Positions 8,071-17,117 are shown, numbered from the stretch's first letter. The stretch: DNA of 64,000 nt from Cellulosimicrobium sp. ES-005 (GCF_040448685.1 NZ_CP159290.1:930001-994000), one strand, 5' to 3'. Program-made: numbers and translations. Notes: generated by a model not told the origin, from the letters alone.

Positions 8071-10211
8071 CCGGACCTGTCGGAGCGAGGGCTCGCTCCG
8101 TCGGCCCGACCCGGCCGACGACGCCGCCCCGTCATGCGCGGTCACGTGCGGCGGACCGGTCGACAGGCGCTGCCGTGCCCTACCGGCACGACCTCGACGG
8201 CCTGCGCGCGCTCGCGGTCGTGCTGGTCGCCGTCTACCACGTGTGGGTCCACCGCGTCTCGGGCGGGGTGGACGTCTTCCTCATGCTCTCGGGGTTCTTC
8301 GTCGCCGGGGGCCTGCTCCGCTCGTTCGCCCGCGGAGCGCCGGTGCGGCTGCGAACCTACCTCCCGCGGCTCGCCCGCCGGCTCCTTCCGGCGCTCGTCC
8401 TGGTGCTCGCCGCGGTGCTCGTCGCGAGCGCGGTGCTCCTCCCGCGCACCCGGTGGACGGGGGTCTCGGGCGACGTGCTCGGGTCGCTGCTCTACGCCGA
8501 GAACTGGCGGCTCGCCGCCGCGGAGCAGGCCTACGGTGCGGCCGACGTGGGACAGAGCCCGCTCCAGCACGTCTGGTCCCTCTCCGTCCAGGGACAGCTC
8601 TTCGTCGGGCTTCCTGTCCTTCTCCTGCTCGTCTGGTGGTCGGCAGGTCGCGCGGGGATCGCGACGCGCCTGGCGATCGTGCACGCGACGGTGGTGACCG
8701 GGGCCGTCGCCTCGTTCGTCTACGCCGTGGTCGCGGTGCGCGCCGACCAGGCGTTCGCCTACTACGACACGGTGGCGCGCGCGTGGGAGTACCTCGCGGG
8801 TGCGCTGCTCGCGCTCCTGGTGACGCGCGTGCGCCTGCCCGGTGCGTCGGGGCTCGTCGCGGGCTGGGTCGGGCTCGCGCTCGTCGTCGCCAGCGGCCTC
8901 CTCGTGGACGGCGCGGCGCTCTTCCCCGGCCCCGCCACGCTCGTTCCTCTCGCAGGCGCCGCGCTCGTCGTCGTCGCGGGGACGCCCGACCCGCGCGGGA
9001 TCGCCGTCGCTCCCGCGTGGTCGGTCTCGAGGCTCCTCGCGTGGGCTCCGGTCGCCCGAGCCGGCGGGTACGCGTACGCCTTCTACCTGTGGCACTGGCC
9101 CGTGCTCGTGTTCACGATCGTCCTCCGCGACCGGCCGGTGGGCTGGCTCGCAGGGATCGGCGTGCTCGGCCTCTCGGCCGTGCTGGCGGTCCTGACGAAG
9201 CAGCTCGTCGAGGACGTGCTCCGTCGGGACCCTCGAGATGCCCGAGGCGCCACGCGCACACGGCCTCCGCGGTGGGTGCTGCGTCCTCTCGTCGCTGTGG
9301 TCACCGTGACCGTCGCGGTCGTGCCGCTCGCGTGGCACGCCCACGTCCTGTCGGTCCAGCGCTCGTACCAGGGCACCCTGCAGGACGTCGACGTCGCTGC
9401 GTACCCGGGGGCGCTCTCCGTCCTCGAACCGGGCGCGTACGCGGCGGCGGCTGCCGACCCGGTGCCCGCCGTGGAGGCCGTGCTCGAGGACACGTCGCGG
9501 GTCGTCCTGGACGGCTGCATGACGGGGGACGGGGAGAGCGACGTCAAGCGGTGCTCGTACGGCCCGGAGGATGCCGCGACGGTCGTCGCGCTGGTCGGTG
9601 CGTCGCACAGCGAGCACTGGTTCGCCGCGCTCGAACCGATCGCCGACCGTCGGGGCTTTCGTGTCGTCCCCGTCCTCAAGGCGGGGTGCCTCTTCCTCGA
9701 CCCCGAGGACGGCGACGTCGACGGCGAGTGCGCGACCTGGCAGCGCGACGCGATGGACTACGTCCTGTCGCTCGAACCTGACGTGGTCATCACGACCTCG
9801 ACGCGTCCGACGAAGTCGGACGGGCCCCGTGAGGTGGTCCCCGACGCGTACGTCCGTGTCTGGGAGCGGCTCGCCCTGGAGGACGTCCCGGTCGTGGCCA
9901 TCCGCGACAACCCGTGGCTGCCGTTCTGGATGCCCGAGTGCGCGGCCGTCCACGGCTCGGAGTCGGACGAGTGCGCCGTGGCGTGGGAGGACGTCCTGGA
10001 CGACGTGGACCCGTCGCTCGACGCCGTGCAGGAGCTGTGGAACACGACGATCCTCGACTTCAACGACGTCCTCTGCCCGGACCGTGTCTGCCGGCCGGTC
10101 CAGGGCAACCGGTTCGTCTACCGCGACGACAACCATCTGACGGCGACCTATGCCGTGACGCTCAGCCCGGTGTTCGACGAGCGGCTCGGTGTCGCGACCG
10201 GGTGGTGGTGA
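8067..10211 (+). CDS. Acyltransferase 3 / SGNH-hydrolase fusion (OafA type), copy 2
   Basis: Tandem paralogue of the preceding gene, 714 aa and coupled to it by an ATGA overlap. It has the same order: DLDGLRALAVV with the helix 1 His (AVYHVW), about ten membrane helices, then an SGNH domain. Its block I reads GASHS (511-515), so the Asp of the usual GDS is Ala while the nucleophile Ser513 is kept; the Asp-x-x-His pair (DDNH) is also kept. The copies may therefore differ in acyl group or acceptor. The stop lies only three bases from that of the convergent LCP gene, leaving almost no room for a terminator. Confidence 0.92.
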   Translation: MTGPVGARARSVGPTRPTTPPRHARSRAADRSTGAAVPYRHDLDGLRALAVVLVAVYHVWVHRVSGGVDVFLMLSGFFVAGGLLRSFARGAPVRLRTYLPRLARRLLPALVLVLAAVLVASAVLLPRTRWTGVSGDVLGSLLYAENWRLAAAEQAYGAADVGQSPLQHVWSLSVQGQLFVGLPVLLLLVWWSAGRAGIATRLAIVHATVVTGAVASFVYAVVAVRADQAFAYYDTVARAWEYLAGALLALLVTRVRLPGASGLVAGWVGLALVVASGLLVDGAALFPGPATLVPLAGAALVVVAGTPDPRGIAVAPAWSVSRLLAWAPVARAGGYAYAFYLWHWPVLVFTIVLRDRPVGWLAGIGVLGLSAVLAVLTKQLVEDVLRRDPRDARGATRTRPPRWVLRPLVAVVTVTVAVVPLAWHAHVLSVQRSYQGTLQDVDVAAYPGALSVLEPGAYAAAAADPVPAVEAVLEDTSRVVLDGCMTGDGESDVKRCSYGPEDAATVVALVGASHSEHWFAALEPIADRRGFRVVPVLKAGCLFLDPEDGDVDGECATWQRDAMDYVLSLEPDVVITTSTRPTKSDGPREVVPDAYVRVWERLALEDVPVVAIRDNPWLPFWMPECAAVHGSESDECAVAWEDVLDDVDPSLDAVQELWNTTILDFNDVLCPDRVCRPVQGNRFVYRDDNHLTATYAVTLSPVFDERLGVATGWW

Positions 10212-10214
10212 CGA

Positions 10215-11663
10215 CTACTGCGGCAGGCCGCCGACCTGCCCCGGGGTGAGGTTGCCGTCACGGATGTCGATCCAGAACTGCCCCACGGTCTCGGGGTTCA
10301 GCTGCACGGTGGACCCGACGTTGCCGCCCGGCCGGTAGTCGGGGTTCGAGATCGGCGGCGTGCCCGTGATGCCGTCGGGACCGTTGGCCTTGCGGAACGC
10401 GAGGGCGAGCTTGCCGAGGTCGACGATGCCCGTGCTCTCGTCGACGGTGAGCGACCCGAGGCCGGAGTCCAGCAGCGAGACCTGGTCGCCGGGGCGGAAC
10501 AGGATGCTCGGGTTCGCCGCCTTCGAGCTGATGGCGCCGATGACCTGGCGCTGGCGCTCGGCACGGCCGATGTCGCCCTTCGGGTCGGAGTAGCGCATCC
10601 GCGAGAACGCGAGCGCGGTGTGGCCGTCGGCGACGTGGCACCCGGCGGTCCACACGAGTTCGCTGCGTTCGTCGTTCACGTCGTAGTCGAGGCACAGCTC
10701 GACGCCGCCGACGGCGTCGACGATGCCCTCGACCCCGCCGAACCCGACCTCGACGTAGTGGTCGACCGTGAGGCCGGTGAGCTGCTCGACCGTCTGCACG
10801 AGCAGCGGCGGGCCACCCCACGAGTACGCCGAGTTGAGCTTGCTCGCGCCGTTGCCCGGGATCTCCGCGTACGTGTCGCGCGGCAGGCTGATGAGCGCGA
10901 CCGGGCCGCTCGGCGGGGCGTGCAGGACCATGATCGTGTCCGTGCGCGCGCCCTCGGTGCCGTCCTCGCTGATGCCTTCGCCGCGCGCGTCGGAGCCCGC
11001 GAGGAGATAGGTGTTCCCGGGCGTGCCGGGCGCACCGGAGAGGGCCTCGACGTGCTGGATCTTGCCGTTCGCCCAGATGAGCAGGCCGACCGGCCAGGCG
11101 AGGAGCGCGACGATCACGACGCACGCGACGAGCCCGACGACGCGGCCCTTGCGGACGCGGAACCCGCCCCCGCCGGCTCGAGGGGTCCCCGTGCCCGACG
11201 GCGGTCGCCCACCCCCGCCACCGGGTCGGCCGGTGCTCGGCCGCGGCGCCGCGCCCGGACGGCTCCGCGTCGTCGTGGGCACGGCCTGCGCACCCGCGTG
11301 GGGCGACGACGAGACGCGCGGAGGTGCCGCCGTCGCCTGGCGGGGCTGGCGCGACGGCGCGACCGACGGCGGGAGCGCGGACGCCGCGGAGCTCGTCCGC
11401 GGGCGTGCGCCGCGCGCGGGCGGCGCCGGCGGCGGCGTGCCCTTGCGTGCGGGGGTCACGGGGATCTCGCGCGACGACTGGCGCTTGATGCGGGGCTCGA
11501 GGCGCACGGCGTCGTCGGGCACGGCGGGGCGGGGGCGCGCCGGGGCGCGCCCGCTGTTGCCCACGGCGATCGCGTCGTCGACGGACGACGGACGCGGGGC
11601 GCGGCCGCCCTGGGGCGTGAAGCTCGGGGGGAGCGACCGGGGGTCGCGCGAGGGGTCGGTCAT
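10215..11663 (-). CDS. LytR-CpsA-Psr (LCP) family glycopolymer ligase, copy 2
   Basis: Membrane-anchored LCP enzyme of 482 aa. The first 165 residues are cytoplasmic, Pro/Arg/Ala-rich and probably disordered. One membrane helix follows (about 172-195), then the extracellular LCP domain with DTIMVLHA, SLPRDTYAEIP and the Arg-rich RMRYSDPKGDIGRAERQRQ segment that binds the lipid pyrophosphate. The family transfers undecaprenyl-linked wall polymers to peptidoglycan. It begins four bases after the stop of the other LCP gene, so they share a transcript. The long N-terminal tail is unusual and could be a docking or phosphorylation region. Confidence 0.93.
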   Translation of the reverse strand: MTDPSRDPRSLPPSFTPQGGRAPRPSSVDDAIAVGNSGRAPARPRPAVPDDAVRLEPRIKRQSSREIPVTPARKGTPPPAPPARGARPRTSSAASALPPSVAPSRQPRQATAAPPRVSSSPHAGAQAVPTTTRSRPGAAPRPSTGRPGGGGGRPPSGTGTPRAGGGGFRVRKGRVVGLVACVVIVALLAWPVGLLIWANGKIQHVEALSGAPGTPGNTYLLAGSDARGEGISEDGTEGARTDTIMVLHAPPSGPVALISLPRDTYAEIPGNGASKLNSAYSWGGPPLLVQTVEQLTGLTVDHYVEVGFGGVEGIVDAVGGVELCLDYDVNDERSELVWTAGCHVADGHTALAFSRMRYSDPKGDIGRAERQRQVIGAISSKAANPSILFRPGDQVSLLDSGLGSLTVDESTGIVDLGKLALAFRKANGPDGITGTPPISNPDYRPGGNVGSTVQLNPETVGQFWIDIRDGNLTPGQVGGLPQ

Positions 11664-11667
11664 GGCG

Positions 11668-12963
11668 TCACCCGCACTGCGCGGTCTCGTCGGCGGCGGA
11701 GAACGCCTCCTTGCCGGCTTCCTTCGTCTGCACCGGGGCGGGCTCGGCGGCCGCGTCGCCCGTCGGGTCGGCTGCGCCCTCCCCGGTCTGCGACGGCGGC
11801 TCGGTGGCCTCGGCGGCGTCGGTGGACCCGCCTGCGGCCTCGTCGGTCGCGGGTGCGGGCGCGGCGATCGGCTCGTCGGCGCGCACCGTGGCCCAGAGCT
11901 CGTCGGCCTCCGACGTCCAGACGACCTTCGCGTCGGGGTCCTGCGGGTCCGGCGCGTTGGGAACGGTCATGAAGGTGATGTTGCCACTGGTCGCGCCCTT
12001 GAGGCTGAAGGCGAGCCCGGCGAGGCTCGGGATCGACGACAGGTTCGCGCTCATGGTCAGAGACTTGGTGCCCGCGTCGACGAACCCGTAGATCTGGCCG
12101 AGGTCCGAGAGCACGTTCTTCGAGAGCACCTGGTTCACCGTCGCGGCGAGGAGCTGCTGCTGGCGGCCGATACGGCTGAGGTCCGACCCGTCGCCCACGC
12201 CGTAGCGCGCCCGCGCGAACCCGAGCGCCTGGGCGCCGTCGAGCGTCTGCATCCCTGCGTCCAGCCGAAGGTCCGCCTTGGGCGAGTCGATCGGCTCGGG
12301 GATGCAGATGGGGACGCCGCCGATCGCCGTGACCATGTTCTGGAAACCCGCGAAGTCGACGACGACGAAGCCGTCGACGAACACGTCGGTCAGGCTCTCG
12401 ACGGTCTGGGTCGCGCACGCGGCGGCCGAGTCGACGTCGCCACCGACGGTCGCGCCGTTCGCGAACGCGGCGTTGAAGCGGGTGGTGGCCGGCGCGGTCG
12501 TCTTGCCGTTCGTCGTGTGGCACGCCGGGACGTCCACCCGTGAGTCGCGGGGGATCGAGATCATCTCCACGCGCGTCCGGTCTGCCGAGACGTGCACGAG
12601 GATCGTCGTGTCCGAGCGCATGCCCTCGACGCCCGCGACCTCGTGGCCGTTCTCGCCGCCGCGCTCGTCCGAGCCCATCACGAGGATGTTGAGGGGCTTC
12701 CCGGCGTTGGGGTCGCTCGGGTCCGGGGTGGACGGCTCAGGTCGGTCCGTCAGGAGCTCGAGCCCGTCCGACGGCGCGATGTTCCCCTGGATTCTCGACA
12801 CCGCGGCGGCGCCGCCGACCGCGCCGAACGCGAGCACCGCCGTGGCGACGAGCCCGACGGTTCGGACAGCCCCGTGGGTCCTCATGGCTCGCGCGTGCGC
12901 CGGACCGCGCGACGGCTTGTCGGCCGCCGCATCGCGGGTCTGGGCACGGGAACGGGCTGTCAC
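11668..12963 (-). CDS. LytR-CpsA-Psr (LCP) family glycopolymer ligase, copy 1
   Basis: 431 aa, first gene of the LCP pair. A basic N-terminus of about 30 residues leads to one membrane helix (about 33-55) and the LCP domain with NILVMGSDERGG, MISIPRDSRVDVP, and ARARYGVGDGSDLSRIGRQQ near the lipid-binding Arg cluster. The last 80 residues are acidic, Ala/Glu/Thr/Pro-rich and end in a Cys, and look like a wall-exposed spacer. The GTG start at 12963 is set by TATGCT eight bases upstream. The two LCP copies differ in their tails, which suggests different polymers or acceptor sites. Confidence 0.92.
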   Translation of the reverse strand: MTARSRAQTRDAAADKPSRGPAHARAMRTHGAVRTVGLVATAVLAFGAVGGAAAVSRIQGNIAPSDGLELLTDRPEPSTPDPSDPNAGKPLNILVMGSDERGGENGHEVAGVEGMRSDTTILVHVSADRTRVEMISIPRDSRVDVPACHTTNGKTTAPATTRFNAAFANGATVGGDVDSAAACATQTVESLTDVFVDGFVVVDFAGFQNMVTAIGGVPICIPEPIDSPKADLRLDAGMQTLDGAQALGFARARYGVGDGSDLSRIGRQQQLLAATVNQVLSKNVLSDLGQIYGFVDAGTKSLTMSANLSSIPSLAGLAFSLKGATSGNITFMTVPNAPDPQDPDAKVVWTSEADELWATVRADEPIAAPAPATDEAAGGSTDAAEATEPPSQTGEGAADPTGDAAAEPAPVQTKEAGKEAFSAADETAQCG

Positions 12964-12971
12964 GGGAGTCG

Positions 12972-12977
12972 AGCATA
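12972..12977 (-). promoter_or_regulatory. -10 box (TATGCT) for the leaderless LCP operon
   Basis: Minus-strand TATGCT ends eight bases before GTG at 12963, with no Shine-Dalgarno sequence between. It drives both LCP genes. Confidence 0.5.
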
Positions 12978-13064
12978 GGCGCGCTGTGCGACCTGGCCGC
13001 GCGGGCTACGGGCTCGCGGGGTGGAGGAGTTGTGCAGGCGCGGACGGCTACGAGGACCGATCGG

Positions 13065-13469
13065 TCAGCCGGCGGGCGGCGCGTCCGGCCGGCCGCCCTG
13101 GCCGTCGCGCTGCTCGAGCTCGTCGACCGACGCGTCGACCCGGCTGAGCCTCGCCTCCGCGAGGCTCAGCTCGCGCGTGAGCAGCGTGATCTTGCGGGCG
13201 AGAGCGTTCGCACGCCGGTGGCTCGTGGCGATGTAGCTCACGAACGCGATGACGAGGGCGTAGAGGAGGAGGTCGGTCCCGCGGCCGACGCCGAGCATGT
13301 TGGCCAGCCGGGTGAGCCACTCGGGGAACAGGACGGAGAGCCCGGCGACCACGACGAACCCGACGAGCAGCAGGCGGCGGATCGCCTGGTGCCGGGCGTC
13401 GACCGTGGAGCGGGTGAGCAGGACCGTGACCACGGCGATCGCGGCGACGAGGACGATCTGGATGAGCAT
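13065..13469 (-). CDS. DUF2304 family membrane protein
   Basis: 134 aa with three predicted helices (about 3-20, 33-50, 68-90) and a charged, heptad-like C-terminal segment (about 95-125) that can form a coiled coil. This matches DUF2304 (PF10066), which almost always sits next to a GT2 transferase and may be the GtrA-like partner that handles its polyprenyl-phosphate sugar. Here it follows the GT2 at 13482 by 12 bases, with GGGAG before its ATG, so the two are one operon. Confidence 0.82.
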   Translation of the reverse strand: MLIQIVLVAAIAVVTVLLTRSTVDARHQAIRRLLLVGFVVVAGLSVLFPEWLTRLANMLGVGRGTDLLLYALVIAFVSYIATSHRRANALARKITLLTRELSLAEARLSRVDASVDELEQRDGQGGRPDAPPAG

Positions 13470-13481
13470 GTGCGCTCCCGT

Positions 13482-14213
13482 CTACTTGAACACGAGGTCG
13501 ACCAGGATGTTCACGGAGTTCCAGAGCGACTGGCCCTTGGCCCGGGAGTAGTCCGTGTAGAGGACGTGCACGGGGTACTCGCGCCAGGGGAGCCCGGTGC
13601 GCCCGAGCTGCAGCACGATCTCGCTCGCGTGCGCCATGCGGTCCTGGCGCAGCTCGACCTGGCGCGCCGCGTCGACGCGGACGACCCGCAGCCCGTTGTG
13701 GGCGTCGGTGAGCCGCAGGCCGGTGCTCTGGTTCGTGAACCAGACGGCCGTGCGCAGGACCGCACGCTTGAGGAGCCCGGGCCGGGTCCGCGCGTCGAGG
13801 AACCGCGAGCCGAAGACGATCGCGACGTCCTCGCGCCGGGCCAGCTCGACCATCGCGGCGGCGTCCTCCACCTGGTGCTGACCGTCCGCGTCGAACGTGA
13901 CGAGGTACTTCGCTCCCGGCAGGTCGCGGGCGAACTCGATCCCCGTCTGGAGGGCGGCTCCCTGGCCGAGGTTGACGGCGTGGCGCAGGACCGTGGCGCC
14001 CGCCTCCCGAGCCCGCTGCGCGGAGTCGTCCGAGCTGCCGTCGTCGACGCAGACGATCCGGGGGAACGTCCCGAGCGCGTTCTTGACCACGTCGGCCACG
14101 ACCGCGCCCTCGTTGTACAGAGGGACGACGAGGCAGGCGTCCTCGACGGGGCCGATGGCCTCGACGGGCGGGCGGCCGGGTCCCGCCGCGTCCGATTCGT
14201 GCATGTCGCTCAT
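13482..14213 (-). CDS. Glycosyltransferase family 2, polyprenyl-phosphate sugar synthase type
   Basis: GT-A fold transferase of 243 aa. It has VVPLYNEG at the N-terminus, VDDGSSDDS for the nucleotide, and TFDADGQHQ with the DxD-type metal site. Later come GSRFLD and a C-terminal YTDYSRAKGQ segment as in DPM1/GtrB-like enzymes. There are no C-terminal membrane helices; the neighbour DUF2304 protein probably supplies the membrane part. ATG 14213 is used; a second ATG at 14204 is equally possible because no strong ribosome-binding site distinguishes them. It is divergent from the diacetamido-sugar operon. Confidence 0.9.
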   Translation of the reverse strand: MSDMHESDAAGPGRPPVEAIGPVEDACLVVPLYNEGAVVADVVKNALGTFPRIVCVDDGSSDDSAQRAREAGATVLRHAVNLGQGAALQTGIEFARDLPGAKYLVTFDADGQHQVEDAAAMVELARREDVAIVFGSRFLDARTRPGLLKRAVLRTAVWFTNQSTGLRLTDAHNGLRVVRVDAARQVELRQDRMAHASEIVLQLGRTGLPWREYPVHVLYTDYSRAKGQSLWNSVNILVDLVFK

Positions 14214-14275
14214 TGTTGCAGGCGACCGGGGAAGGTCGGGACCTTCGCCGCTCTCGGAGGGGCAGCGGCGGCAGG

Positions 14276-14281
14276 TAACCT
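14276..14281 (+). promoter_or_regulatory. Possible -10 box (TAACCT) for the diacetamido-sugar operon
   Basis: TAACCT about 63 bases before ATG 14345, inside the 131-base divergent region. The mRNA leader would carry the GAAGGAG just before the ATG. No clear -35 box. Confidence 0.4.
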
Positions 14282-14344
14282 TGCCGACGCGGCGTCCGCG
14301 TCCGACGTGGTCGCTGCGCACCGTCCCGACACGAAGGAGCCCGC

Positions 14345-14941
14345 ATGGGAGTCCGGATCGCCCCGAGCGCCGACGTCGCCGACGACGCGTCGATCGGCGA
14401 CGGCAGCCAGATCTGGCACCTCGCCCAGGTGCGCGAGGGGGTGTCGATGGGAGAGTCGTGCGTCGTGGGGCGCGGGGCCTACATCGGTACCGGAGTACAG
14501 ATGGGCCGGAACTGCAAGGTGCAGAACTACGCGCTCGTGTACGAGCCGGCGTCTCTCGCCGACGGGGTGTTCATCGGCCCCGCCGTGGTGCTCACCAACG
14601 ACACCTACCCGCGGGCCGTGAACCCCGACGGATCGCTGAAGAGCGCGGACGACTGGCACGCGGTGGGCGTGACGATCGGCGAGGGCGCCGCGGTCGGGGC
14701 CCGTGCGGTGTGCGTCGCGCCCGTGACGATCGGAGCCTGGGCCACGGTGGCCGCGGGCGCGGTCGTGACGAGGGACGTCCCCGACCACGCGATCGTCGTC
14801 GGGGTCCCGGCGCGGCGCGTCGGCTGGGTGGGGCGCGCGGGCGAGCCGTTGCGGCGCGACGGGGAGCACTGGGTGTGCCCGGTGACGGGTACGCGCTACG
14901 AAGAGCACGACGAGACCATCAGAGAGGTTGCGGCCGAATGA
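14345..14941 (+). CDS. UDP-2-acetamido-3-amino-uronic acid 3-N-acetyltransferase, WbpD/WlbB type
   Basis: Left-handed beta-helix acetyltransferase of 198 aa, close to the 190 aa of WbpD/WlbB. Hexapeptide repeats (IGDGSQIWH, VGRGAYIGTG, VFIGPAVVLTND, IGEGAAVGA) fill residues 10-160. The NDTYPRA loop and the sequence from KVQNYALVYEP are typical of this 3-N-acetyltransferase branch. It acetylates the 3-amino group made by the next enzyme, using acetyl-CoA. GAAGGAG precedes the ATG. The operon order acetyltransferase, aminotransferase, oxidoreductase, with 4-base and 1-base overlaps, is the strongest evidence for the pathway. Confidence 0.88.
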   Translation: MGVRIAPSADVADDASIGDGSQIWHLAQVREGVSMGESCVVGRGAYIGTGVQMGRNCKVQNYALVYEPASLADGVFIGPAVVLTNDTYPRAVNPDGSLKSADDWHAVGVTIGEGAAVGARAVCVAPVTIGAWATVAAGAVVTRDVPDHAIVVGVPARRVGWVGRAGEPLRRDGEHWVCPVTGTRYEEHDETIREVAAE

Positions 14942-16038
14942 GCCAGACACTGATCCCCGCGGCGAAGCCGATCGTCGGGGACGACGAGCGCGCGGCCGTG
15001 GACCGCGTCCTGCGCAGCGGGATGATCGCGCAGGGACCTGAGGTCGCCGCGTTCGAGCAGGAGTTCGCCGAGGTGCTCGTCGGCGGGCGCACGTGCGTCG
15101 CGGTGAACTCCGGGACCTCGGGCCTGCACCTCGGCCTCCTCGCCGCGGGCGTCGGCCCCGGCGACGAGGTGATCGTCCCGTCCTTCACGTTCGCGGCGAC
15201 CGCCAACTCGGTCGCGCTGACCGGTGCGACGCCGGTCTTCGCCGACATCGAGCCGGACCAGTTCTGCCTCGCTCCCGACGCGGTGCGGGCCGCGATCACG
15301 GAGCGGACCAAGGCCATCATGCCGGTGCACCTCTACGGGCACCCGGCGGACATGACGGCGCTGGGCGCGCTCGCGGACGAGCACGGTCTGCTCCTGTTCG
15401 AGGACGCGGCACAGGCGCACGGGGCGACCCTCGACGGACGCCCGGTGGGCTCGTTCGGCGCGTTCGCCATGTTCAGCCTCTACCCGACGAAGAACATGAC
15501 GTCGGGTGAGGGCGGCATGGTCTCGTGCGCGACCGACGAGATCGCGCGCAACGTCCGTCTGCTGCGCAACCAGGGCATGGAGCGCCAGTACGCCAACGAG
15601 GTCGTCGGCTTCAACGCCCGCATGACGGACGTCCACGCGGCGATCGGCCGGGTGCAGCTCACCAAGGTCCAGGGCTGGACGGCGGACCGCCAGCGCAACG
15701 CGGCCTTCCTGTCGGAGAACCTCGAGGGCGTCGTGACGCCTCCGGTCGCGGACGGGGCGGTGCACGTCTACCACCAGTACACGATCCGTGTCGCCGACGA
15801 CCGCGACCGCGTGGTGACGGCTCTCCGCGAGGAGCACGGTGTGGGCTCCGGGGTCTACTACCCGATCCCGAACCACCGCCTCGAGAGCCTGAAGCACTTC
15901 GCGCCCGGTCTCGACCTGCCCGAGACCGAGATCGCGGCGCAGCAGGTGATCTCCCTCCCCGTGCACCCGTCGCTCACCCAGGGCGACCTCGAGCGCATCG
16001 TCACCGCGGTCAACTCCGTCGTGAAGGCAGGTGCGTGA
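14938..16038 (+). CDS. DegT/DnrJ/EryC1 sugar aminotransferase, WbpE/WlbC type
   Basis: PLP-dependent aminotransferase of 366 aa. Lys185 in SLYPTKNMTSGEGG forms the PLP aldimine, FEDAAQAHGA gives the Asp that holds the pyridine nitrogen, and NSGTSGLHL near residue 58 binds the phosphate. Together with the neighbours it fits the enzyme that converts UDP-3-keto-GlcNAcA to the 3-amino sugar using glutamate. It starts inside the stop of the acetyltransferase gene (ATGA) and ends one base into the oxidoreductase start. A role in another 3-amino sugar cannot be excluded from sequence alone. Confidence 0.9.
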   Translation: MSQTLIPAAKPIVGDDERAAVDRVLRSGMIAQGPEVAAFEQEFAEVLVGGRTCVAVNSGTSGLHLGLLAAGVGPGDEVIVPSFTFAATANSVALTGATPVFADIEPDQFCLAPDAVRAAITERTKAIMPVHLYGHPADMTALGALADEHGLLLFEDAAQAHGATLDGRPVGSFGAFAMFSLYPTKNMTSGEGGMVSCATDEIARNVRLLRNQGMERQYANEVVGFNARMTDVHAAIGRVQLTKVQGWTADRQRNAAFLSENLEGVVTPPVADGAVHVYHQYTIRVADDRDRVVTALREEHGVGSGVYYPIPNHRLESLKHFAPGLDLPETEIAAQQVISLPVHPSLTQGDLERIVTAVNSVVKAGA

Positions 16039-17024
16039 TGGCAGACCTGCGTGCGGGCCTGATCGGGCTCGGAGCGATGGGGCGGCACCATGCCCGGGTG
16101 CTCCGCGAGATCGACGGCGTCGACCTCGTCGCCGTCGCCGACCCCGGCGGTGACCCTTACGGAGTGGCGGGAGACCTGCCGGTCCTGCCCGACGTCGACG
16201 GGCTGATCGGCGCCGGCATCGAGATGGCCGTCGTCGCGGTCCCGACCGTGTACCACGAGGAGATCGCGCTGGCCCTCGCTGCCGCGGGCGTGCACACCCT
16301 CGTGGAGAAGCCCATCGCGGCCACGAGCGCGGCCGGTCGCAAGGTCGCCGAGGCGTTCGCCGCGGCCGGGCTCGTCGGCGCGGTCGGGCACATCGAGCGG
16401 TTCAACCCGGCGCTCCAGGAGCTGCGTCGCCGCATGGAGGCGGGCGAGCTCGGGGAGGTCTACCAGATCGCGACCCGGCGGCAGGGGCCTTTCCCGGCGC
16501 GCATCGCCGACGTCGGCGTGGTGAAGGATCTCGGCACCCACGACATCGACCTCACGGCCTGGGTCGCCCAGAGCGCGTACCGTGCGGTCGCCGCGCAGAC
16601 CACGCACCGCAGCGGGCGCCCGCACGAGGACATGGTGACCGCGACCGGCCGCCTGGAGAACGGCGTCGTGACCAACCACGTCGTCAACTGGCTCTCCCCG
16701 ATGAAGGAGCGCGTCACGATCGTCACGGGCGAGCGGGGTGCGTTCGTCGCCGACACGGGCACGGCCGACCTCACCTTCTACGCCAACGGCGTCATCCCGA
16801 CCGAGTGGGAGGCCGTCTCGGCGTTCCGCGGCGTGTCCGAGGGCGACATCACGCGCTACGCGTTCGCGAAGCGCGAGCCCCTGCGGGTCGAGCACGAGGC
16901 GTTCCGGGACGCCGTCCGGGGGATCCGCCAGGACGTCGTGACGATGGAGGAGGGCCTGCGCACCCTCGAGGTCGCCGAGGCCGTCCTGGAGTCGGCCGCG
17001 TCGGGGCAGACCGTCACGCTCTGA
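16038..17024 (+). CDS. Gfo/Idh/MocA oxidoreductase, WbpB/WlbA type
   Basis: NAD-dependent sugar dehydrogenase of 328 aa. The Rossmann motif is GLIGLGAMG (7-15), the catalytic EKP is at residues 90-92 (Lys91), and the second domain starts with GHIERFNP and carries DLGTHDIDL. In the WbpB/WlbA pathway this enzyme oxidises C3 of UDP-GlcNAcA, and the product feeds the aminotransferase encoded just upstream. The TGATG overlap couples translation. A strong hairpin seven bases after the stop closes the operon. Confidence 0.88.
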   Translation: MADLRAGLIGLGAMGRHHARVLREIDGVDLVAVADPGGDPYGVAGDLPVLPDVDGLIGAGIEMAVVAVPTVYHEEIALALAAAGVHTLVEKPIAATSAAGRKVAEAFAAAGLVGAVGHIERFNPALQELRRRMEAGELGEVYQIATRRQGPFPARIADVGVVKDLGTHDIDLTAWVAQSAYRAVAAQTTHRSGRPHEDMVTATGRLENGVVTNHVVNWLSPMKERVTIVTGERGAFVADTGTADLTFYANGVIPTEWEAVSAFRGVSEGDITRYAFAKREPLRVEHEAFRDAVRGIRQDVVTMEEGLRTLEVAEAVLESAASGQTVTL

Positions 17025-17030
17025 GCCGGC

Positions 17031-17061
17031 GCCCGGCGGCCCCGTGGTGGGGTCGCCGGGC
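17031..17061 (+). terminator. Intrinsic terminator-like hairpin after the diacetamido-sugar operon
   Basis: 13-bp GC-rich stem (17031-17043 with 17049-17061, one G-U pair) and a 5-base loop, starting seven bases after the stop codon. There is no T-run, as is usual in high-GC actinobacteria. Confidence 0.6.
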
Positions 17062-17111
17062 CGACTCCCGACTCTCCCGGCGATCGTCCTGCGAGAACGT
17101 GCCCGCCTTGT

Positions 17112-17117
17112 GATACT
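17112..17117 (+). promoter_or_regulatory. Possible extended -10 (TGTGATACT) for the PGRP amidase
   Basis: GATACT preceded by TG at the extended position, about 63 bases before ATG 17181 and 50 bases after the terminator hairpin. It is the best promoter candidate in this 156-base gap. Confidence 0.35.
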
